A stretch of DNA of 11,709 nucleotides from Thermoplasmata archaeon (lineage in GTDB: Archaea; Thermoplasmatota; Thermoplasmata; Thermoplasmatales; Thermoplasmataceae), in assembly GCA_021799755.1 (NCBI GenBank), contig JAJYZU010000023.1, forward strand, positions 1-11,709. The letters are read 5' to 3'. The notes beneath the pieces are model-generated. The model searched no databases, was not told where the DNA came from, and was given only the letters and a program-made list of their open reading frames with translations. A program made the position numbers and the translations under genes. This document shows positions 7,229-11,709 of the stretch, in pieces; within the stretch, counting starts at the first letter, position 1, and the number at the start of each line of letters is the position of its first letter.

Positions 7229-7243
7229 CTATATATGTATACC
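7229..7243. promoter_or_regulatory. Second A/T-rich TATA-like stretch in the divergent region
   Basis: CTATATATGTATACC resembles a strong archaeal TATA box. Read on the plus strand it would start a transcript near 7259, giving the gene at 7423 a leader of about 160 bases. It could also belong to an unrecognised short RNA. Direction and use are not shown by the sequence. Confidence 0.35.
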
Positions 7244-7267
7244 AACCAACGGAGTCATATAGAGTCT

Positions 7268-7359
7268 GATCTTTTATTGGACGGGAAGATCATTATGAGT
7301 ATGAGACGGAATTGATTACACTGATACGGCATTGAACAGACCTCGCTCCGGATCAATTC
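7268..7359. repeat. Two inverted repeats in the intergenic region
   Basis: GATCTT at 7268-7273 pairs with AAGATC at 7286-7291 (12-base loop). GAATTGAT at 7309-7316 pairs with ATCAATTC at 7352-7359 (35-base loop). Both are perfect. They lie downstream of a TATA-like stretch and before the 7423 gene, so they could fold in a leader or small RNA. The rest of 7195-7422 holds only a six-codon ORF (ATG at 7294) and no recognisable RNA gene. Confidence 0.35.
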
Positions 7360-7422
7360 AGAAACTGGTGAGGAACAGAAAGGATCAAAAAGATTAAGGA
7401 CTATGTTTCAATATATATTCGA

Positions 7423-8070
7423 ATGAGTCGGCTTGCGATTTCTACGTCCGACTTCAGGTTTTACTATGAGATAGTAAAGCTTCTGAAGGAGTGGTCGCTT
7501 CCGTTTGTCAACCTGACCGAGGATCAGGAAATGCCTGAAGATGTTGTCGCGGTTTTGAGTTCATCTTCCGATCGTGAAACAGTTCCCCAGCAGATAAGGG
7601 GAGTCACGGCAATCGGATCCCTTCGAAAATCCCTTCCAAGGTTCATCGACCAGGTCAGATTTGACAGGATTGTAATAGGAATAGACCCGGGGCCCAGACC
7701 GGGTGTCGCGATTGTTGCCGATGGGATACTAATAGAGGCAATTGAATCCCCGACCATTGATTCGCTGACTGATTTTGTCAGGAGCGCACTTGACGATTAC
7801 CCATATGAACTTGTTTCAGTGAGAGTAGGAAATGGAGACAAGCCAAACAGAGACTTGATTATTGATAACCTCCGCACCCTCAACCTGTCAGTCGTCATTG
7901 TGGATGAATCCAATACGACTATTCCACACAGGAGGGAGAACAATGCACTCTCCGCTGCAATAATTGCAATGGCGAGATCGAATCCTGATCTTGCCAACGT
8001 TCCCAGAAAGAAAAATCTGAACAGCATTGAAAAAAATTTTGTAACCATCAGGAATGTTATCTACTCCTGA
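7423..8070 (+). CDS. Two-domain protein with a putative RuvC/YqgF-like RNase H fold
   Basis: I do not recognise a named family for this 215-residue protein. Residues 1-75 look like a small alpha/beta domain (strand LAIST, helix FYYEIVKLLKEW, strand VVAVLSS). From residue 82 the pattern resembles the RNase H fold of RuvC/YqgF: IVIGIDPGPRPGVAIV (83-98) with Asp88 in the first-strand position, VSVRVGNG (131-138), then VVIVDESNTT (157-166), reminiscent of the YqgF DERLTT motif with Asp161/Glu162, and a last helix RRENNALSAAIIAMA. Where RuvC and YqgF have an Asp in that helix, Asn174 seems to stand, with Glu172 two residues earlier, so activity is uncertain. A nucleic-acid role is inference. The ATG at 7423 has no Shine-Dalgarno. 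The gene ends one base from the convergent surface-protein gene. Confidence 0.75.
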   Translation: MSRLAISTSDFRFYYEIVKLLKEWSLPFVNLTEDQEMPEDVVAVLSSSSDRETVPQQIRGVTAIGSLRKSLPRFIDQVRFDRIVIGIDPGPRPGVAIVADGILIEAIESPTIDSLTDFVRSALDDYPYELVSVRVGNGDKPNRDLIIDNLRTLNLSVVIVDESNTTIPHRRENNALSAAIIAMARSNPDLANVPRKKNLNSIEKNFVTIRNVIYS

Positions 8071-8071
8071 C

Positions 8072-8890
8072 TTATTTCTTCCATTTCGGCTTTCTAGGCG
8101 TGTTTCTTCTCTTACCAGAAGTGAATACAAGAAATGCCATGAACACTATGACCGCTGCCGCAACGTAGTAAATCCAGTCATAGTTTGGCGGGGTGCCATA
8201 ATAGAAGCTGCCGGTATACGAGGTCTGCCCGTTAACCTCCGCCTGCGGGTTGTTAATGGTTATGGTGATGGTGTGTTTGCCCTGCGATAGGGAAACGGGG
8301 TATGAAGGATCAATTGATACGTTCACCGTAGCCTTTGAATAGGGAGCCACATAGGAAACCACCTTGGTCGCTACAACTGTATTGTCTATGCTGAAAAACA
8401 CTGTCACATTATACATGGGAACCTGGGTGGGATTGGATATAACTGCGTTCAATATTATTGGTTTTTCAACCTGTATGGTGAGGGATGAGTTTGCGTACAT
8501 GATCTGATCGCCAGCGGAAACCTGAAGTGCACCGTAAATCGTCAATGTCTGGGTGTAGTCCGGGGTGGTGATTTGCTGCACAAAATTTCCATTTGTCGCG
8601 TTATAGAGGTGTATCTGAGATTCAGGCCCGAAGCCTGTAAGGTTGTACCCTGCAATATAGAGAGTGAGGCTGTAGTTTGCGAAACCGTATGTTGAATTGA
8701 GATAGAGGGTTAACTGCTGGCCGTAGTATGCATATGATGGCCCTGATATCTGAAGGTTCAAAATGCTCGGATATGCGTCCGTCATAACGGTGCCTTTCTG
8801 AACCTGATCACCTGAATGAGTTGCAATCCCAACGGGTAGCATCGACAGCAGAAGCACACCAAGGATGAGAACCATCAACGGCTTTATCAT
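8072..8890 (-). CDS. Secreted, C-terminally anchored surface protein with CARDB-like domain
   Basis: A 272-residue envelope protein. Residues 1-23 form a signal peptide (MIKPL followed by a hydrophobic core, likely cleaved near GIA-THS). About residues 43-120 look like an Ig-like beta domain rich in Tyr. Residues about 143-215 resemble a CARDB-type adhesion domain (ISNPTQVPMYNVTVFFSIDN and a later SLSQGKHTITITI). A membrane helix spans about 239-258, followed by a strongly basic tail KRRNTPRKPKWKK, so most of the protein faces outward. Seven N-X-S/T sequons suggest N-glycosylation. The ATG overlaps the stop of the larger surface protein as ATGA, showing a shared transcript. The pair probably works together in the cell envelope, for example as a surface-layer or adhesion component; the partner role is inference. 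Confidence 0.8.
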   Translation of the reverse strand: MIKPLMVLILGVLLLSMLPVGIATHSGDQVQKGTVMTDAYPSILNLQISGPSYAYYGQQLTLYLNSTYGFANYSLTLYIAGYNLTGFGPESQIHLYNATNGNFVQQITTPDYTQTLTIYGALQVSAGDQIMYANSSLTIQVEKPIILNAVISNPTQVPMYNVTVFFSIDNTVVATKVVSYVAPYSKATVNVSIDPSYPVSLSQGKHTITITINNPQAEVNGQTSYTGSFYYGTPPNYDWIYYVAAAVIVFMAFLVFTSGKRRNTPRKPKWKK

Positions 8891-11709
8891 CTGTTCTTTC
8901 TCCCCCTTGCCGAAGCTGCAATGAGACCAACAAGTACCGCTGCAGCGATGATTACAAGACCTATTATCAGACTGTCGTAAGGCGATCCTGTGTAGTTCGA
9001 AATTATGGAATTACCCTTGGGGTACGGCAGTACCACCGGAGCTGACATGTAACTTGGATGAAGATACAAGGTGCTTGCAGGAGTACCTCCCTGAGCTTCA
9101 CCGTATACTGTTATATTGCTGACCGATTTCGGACCGCTGCCGCTGGCATTCATAAGAACATAGACCGTTATCTGTGAAGAAACTGGAACCGTGACATTGG
9201 TAACGACCTTTCCCTGATATGTGAAATTCACGTTCCAAAGAGCCACGCTCCTGATCAAAGACCTCTGGCTGCTGTTGAACGAAAGCAGCACGTTCACAGG
9301 CGTATTTCCTGTATTTTTAATCTGGAATGGAACGAGCAGACTTCTGTTGGAAGGTGTAGCGAATGTGTTTATGGAAGACATAGTGAAGTTCACATACGGA
9401 TTCACGGTGAGGTTAAGGTATTCCGTGATCTGGTAAGAGTTATAGCTGAGTGTCACCGGGATCTGCGTGAAGCCCGCCGTGGCGTTCGATGGCACCTTGA
9501 TGGTGACATTTATCAGTTTCCCTATTCCCGGCATAAGTGATGCATAACCCGGCGTGAATGTCATATTCCAGCTCGAATTTCCGGTCGAGAACGTCAGATT
9601 TGTTGTCACATAGCCTGAGTTGAAAACCCTGAAAGTGTAGTTCAGTGAGGAATTGATTGCGACTGATTTTGAATTTGTGATTTGTGAGAAGTTGAACTGA
9701 TACTGATTGCTGATCGTAAGATCGATACCGATATCCCTTGCGCTGTTTATGAAAGTGTAATAAGAAGATGAATATGGAACGGTGATCTGCTGACCGGTAC
9801 CGTTAGTCTCAGTTCTGTTGACAGAGGCAGTGAAGTTATAATACCCTGACGGTAGGAACGTCTTACCCGAGGATGTGCTGAATACGAAGCTGGTTGTGTT
9901 TGTGGATATTGTCATATTGGTATTGACGATTTTTCCATTTATCTGGACCCAGTAACTTACACTGTAAGAAGGCTGTAATGTGATATTCATCAAATAGCTT
10001 GATACGAATGGAATTACAGAGACCTTGCTGAAAACTGCTGACCCGGAAACGTTACTGTAAGCGTAGACATTGTAGCTGCCGGAAGGTACCAAAAAGGAGT
10101 AAAATCCCGTCAGGTTTGACACTGTAACATTGTGGTAACTGCCATCCTCGATCTCAACGGTTGCAAAGGCAGAGGGTACCCCATTAAATGATACTGCCCC
10201 CGATAGCCTGGTTAAAATTACCTTCGCACTTACAGGTACTACAATATTTGATGATGAACTGATCTGAAGAGTGGATGTCCCGGATATCACGTAGTTCCCG
10301 GACACGTTTGAAACCCTGTCCACATAAAATATGTAATATTTACCCGCTGGAAGGTTATACTGCCCAGAAGGCAGACTGATAAGCGTACCGCTGTAATTGA
10401 GGTAATACGTCCCGCCTTTTATCCCGAGGCTGTTAGAGAGACTGACGGTGAAAGCCTGGGCATAATTTGGGTACAGAGTCTGGTTCCTGCTGATATATAC
10501 GGTAGAAATATTTGCTCCAGTGGATGAGTAGCTGTAAACTCCATAAGTTCCAGGGTTCAGGTATGAATTGTTCTGCACCTGCGTTCCATTCCGCAGGAAT
10601 ATCATGGTTGCAAGGCTCCCTGCTGCTGTAAACTGGGAATGCATTCCAATTCCTATCACGCTTGTCATGCTCGTATTTACGGGTATCGTGATTATGCTCG
10701 TCTCCGGGGTCGCTGATACCTCATTGCTCTTGATAACTGCAGTATACAGACCCGATTTGATTGAGCCCTGTACAAGGCCGCTGCTTATTGTCAGATTGTA
10801 GTGATTTGATCCGGATAGTTGGAGAGTGCCGTTGAACGGGATCATGGTTCCATTTGTCTCCAGAAGGATAGTGGCAGTGCTCGAATATGGCTTGAGACCC
10901 AGGGAATTCACGCTGCTCGACAGTCCTGAACTCGCAACATTGTAAAATGCGGAATTGACCGTCACATTCAATGAGTTCTGGGCCCATGAAGGATAATAAA
11001 GAGCGGCAACGCCGTTTGATCCTGAAACTGCATAATAGACTGGAATATTGTCGCTGTAGAGTGTCACGACCGATCCTCCCACACCATACTGAGAACTGTA
11101 GGAAGACACCGCAGCAGAATCGTAGAGGTCAAGTGAAGCGTTTCCCTGTGATGTTAGCGGCATATTCAGTGACATGTTATAACTCAGGGTGACAGGTTTG
11201 AGTGAATAATAGAGCTGGCCTATTGAGACCCCGCTGGATATTATATTGTAGTTCCCGGCAGGGATCGTGAAGTTGGATGTGGAATTCGAAGAAAACACGT
11301 CTTCGAGGATAAGGCCACTACCCATGATCTCGTAGACGCCCGAGAAAACAGCCTTGGTTGGAATCGTGCTTGTCACAGATACGGTATATCCTGTGGAAGG
11401 TGTCACACTTATGTATGTGTTCTTTACAATTTTCATTGTTCTGGCAAACACACCGCTGGAACCGTTGTATGAAACGGTGTAAATTCCAACTGGAACTGTC
11501 CCGCTGAAGTAACCCGTATCAGTGGTTGTGAAAACAGTAGCCTCATTCGTATTCCCGTCGAGGTAAAGAGAGACGTAGGACGGTGAACTCACTCCGGCCA
11601 CCCTACCAGAAACCTGCACTGATAATGCAGGTGTGAGATTAAATGTCTGATTGAGTCCCCACGAAGGCACTGAAACCAATGTGCCCTGAATCGTGTTATT
11701 TAGTCCGCT
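8887..11709 (-). CDS. Large Ser/Asn-rich surface glycoprotein, 5' end beyond the window (partial)
   Basis: At least 940 residues; the frame is open through the right edge, so the true start and any signal peptide lie outside. A TTG at 11679 is the first start-like codon inside the window but is probably internal. Residue numbers here count from that TTG. The protein is built of beta domains with recurring turns of the form P-x-G-x-Y (63-67, 140-144, 376-379, 437-441, 444-448, 532-536, 610-614), typical of carboxypeptidase-regulatory/PEGA-like folds; the clearest such domains are about 22-76 and 490-556. A NEW3/NPCBM-associated-like domain lies at about 660-760 and a further beta domain at about 763-860. 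A membrane helix (902-922) and basic tail ARGRKNR end it. By hand I count about 45 N-X-S/T sequons, so it is likely heavily glycosylated and extracellular. No catalytic motif is seen. Confidence 0.82.
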   Translation of the reverse strand, partial: SGLNNTIQGTLVSVPSWGLNQTFNLTPALSVQVSGRVAGVSSPSYVSLYLDGNTNEATVFTTTDTGYFSGTVPVGIYTVSYNGSSGVFARTMKIVKNTYISVTPSTGYTVSVTSTIPTKAVFSGVYEIMGSGLILEDVFSSNSTSNFTIPAGNYNIISSGVSIGQLYYSLKPVTLSYNMSLNMPLTSQGNASLDLYDSAAVSSYSSQYGVGGSVVTLYSDNIPVYYAVSGSNGVAALYYPSWAQNSLNVTVNSAFYNVASSGLSSSVNSLGLKPYSSTATILLETNGTMIPFNGTLQLSGSNHYNLTISSGLVQGSIKSGLYTAVIKSNEVSATPETSIITIPVNTSMTSVIGIGMHSQFTAAGSLATMIFLRNGTQVQNNSYLNPGTYGVYSYSSTGANISTVYISRNQTLYPNYAQAFTVSLSNSLGIKGGTYYLNYSGTLISLPSGQYNLPAGKYYIFYVDRVSNVSGNYVISGTSTLQISSSSNIVVPVSAKVILTRLSGAVSFNGVPSAFATVEIEDGSYHNVTVSNLTGFYSFLVPSGSYNVYAYSNVSGSAVFSKVSVIPFVSSYLMNITLQPSYSVSYWVQINGKIVNTNMTISTNTTSFVFSTSSGKTFLPSGYYNFTASVNRTETNGTGQQITVPYSSSYYTFINSARDIGIDLTISNQYQFNFSQITNSKSVAINSSLNYTFRVFNSGYVTTNLTFSTGNSSWNMTFTPGYASLMPGIGKLINVTIKVPSNATAGFTQIPVTLSYNSYQITEYLNLTVNPYVNFTMSSINTFATPSNRSLLVPFQIKNTGNTPVNVLLSFNSSQRSLIRSVALWNVNFTYQGKVVTNVTVPVSSQITVYVLMNASGSGPKSVSNITVYGEAQGGTPASTLYLHPSYMSAPVVLPYPKGNSIISNYTGSPYDSLIIGLVIIAAAVLVGLIAASARGRKNR

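Noticed and set aside
7290..7360. Possible C/D-box small RNA (ATGAGTA, CTGA-like boxes)
   Set aside because: The boxes do not match RUGAUGA/CUGA closely, their spacing is wrong and no terminal stem pairs around them.
11650..11679. TTG at 11679 as the true start of the large surface protein
   Set aside because: The frame remains open to the window edge, the residues before the TTG look like the same protein (another sequon is present), and no signal peptide follows the TTG.
1..11709. CRISPR array, tRNA, rRNA, insertion sequence or prophage genes
   Set aside because: I saw no regularly spaced direct repeats, no cloverleaf-like sequence, no transposase or integrase motif and no terminal repeats with target duplications.
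8072..11709. Tandem DNA repeats in the surface protein genes
   Set aside because: The P-x-G-x-Y modules recur at irregular spacing and differ in DNA sequence, so they reflect repeated folds rather than a DNA repeat array.

Overview
The window looks like chromosomal DNA of an archaeon, most probably a Thermoplasmata/Thermoplasmatales member. The support is an archaeal-type ribosomal protein uS15 with its extra N-terminal domain, an archaeal Nep1 rRNA methyltransferase, an archaeal RecJ/GAN-type DHH nuclease directly behind the S15 gene, A/T-rich TATA-like boxes 20-30 bases before start codons with few Shine-Dalgarno sites (leaderless style), frequent AGA/AGG arginine codons, and a Ser/Tyr/Asn-rich membrane-anchored surface protein dense in N-glycosylation sequons. 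The order-level placement is inference; no rRNA or tRNA gene is present to test it.

Layout. (1) 61-963 (+) is a pirin-family cupin, convergent with 975-1562 (-), a CobO/BtuR-type corrinoid adenosyltransferase. (2) The divergent region 1563-1673 carries TATA-like boxes for both sides and a palindrome in front of cobO. (3) 1674-2342 (+) is Nep1. 2447-2884 (+) is ribosomal protein uS15, joined stop-to-start to 2885-4234 (+), a RecJ/GAN-like nuclease, making a small information-processing cluster. (4) On the minus strand, read right to left, come an MFS transporter (7194-5824), an RNase Z-like metallo-beta-lactamase protein (5805-5095) and a monoglyceride-lipase-like alpha/beta hydrolase (5019-4222). 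They are closely spaced and could be co-transcribed. The hydrolase overlaps the end of the nuclease gene tail-to-tail by 13 bases, and its 5' end appears frameshifted or unusually started. (5) 7195-7422 is non-coding, with the MFS promoter, a TATA-like stretch and two inverted repeats. (6) 7423-8070 (+) is a two-domain protein whose C-terminal half looks like a YqgF/RuvC-type RNase H fold. (7) 8072-8890 and 8887-11709 (both -) are two surface proteins overlapping by ATGA. The larger one runs off the right edge, so its N-terminus is missing.

How they relate. Nep1, uS15 and the nuclease serve ribosome biogenesis and DNA/RNA metabolism. The transporter, MBL and hydrolase genes may form a transport/hydrolysis unit of unknown substrate. 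The two surface proteins are probably produced together and sit in the cell envelope. Most of the window is ordinary chromosome. The least explained parts are the RNase H-fold protein, the surface pair, the hydrolase 5' end and two short palindromic regulatory-looking regions. I did not find a convincing new defence or mobile system.
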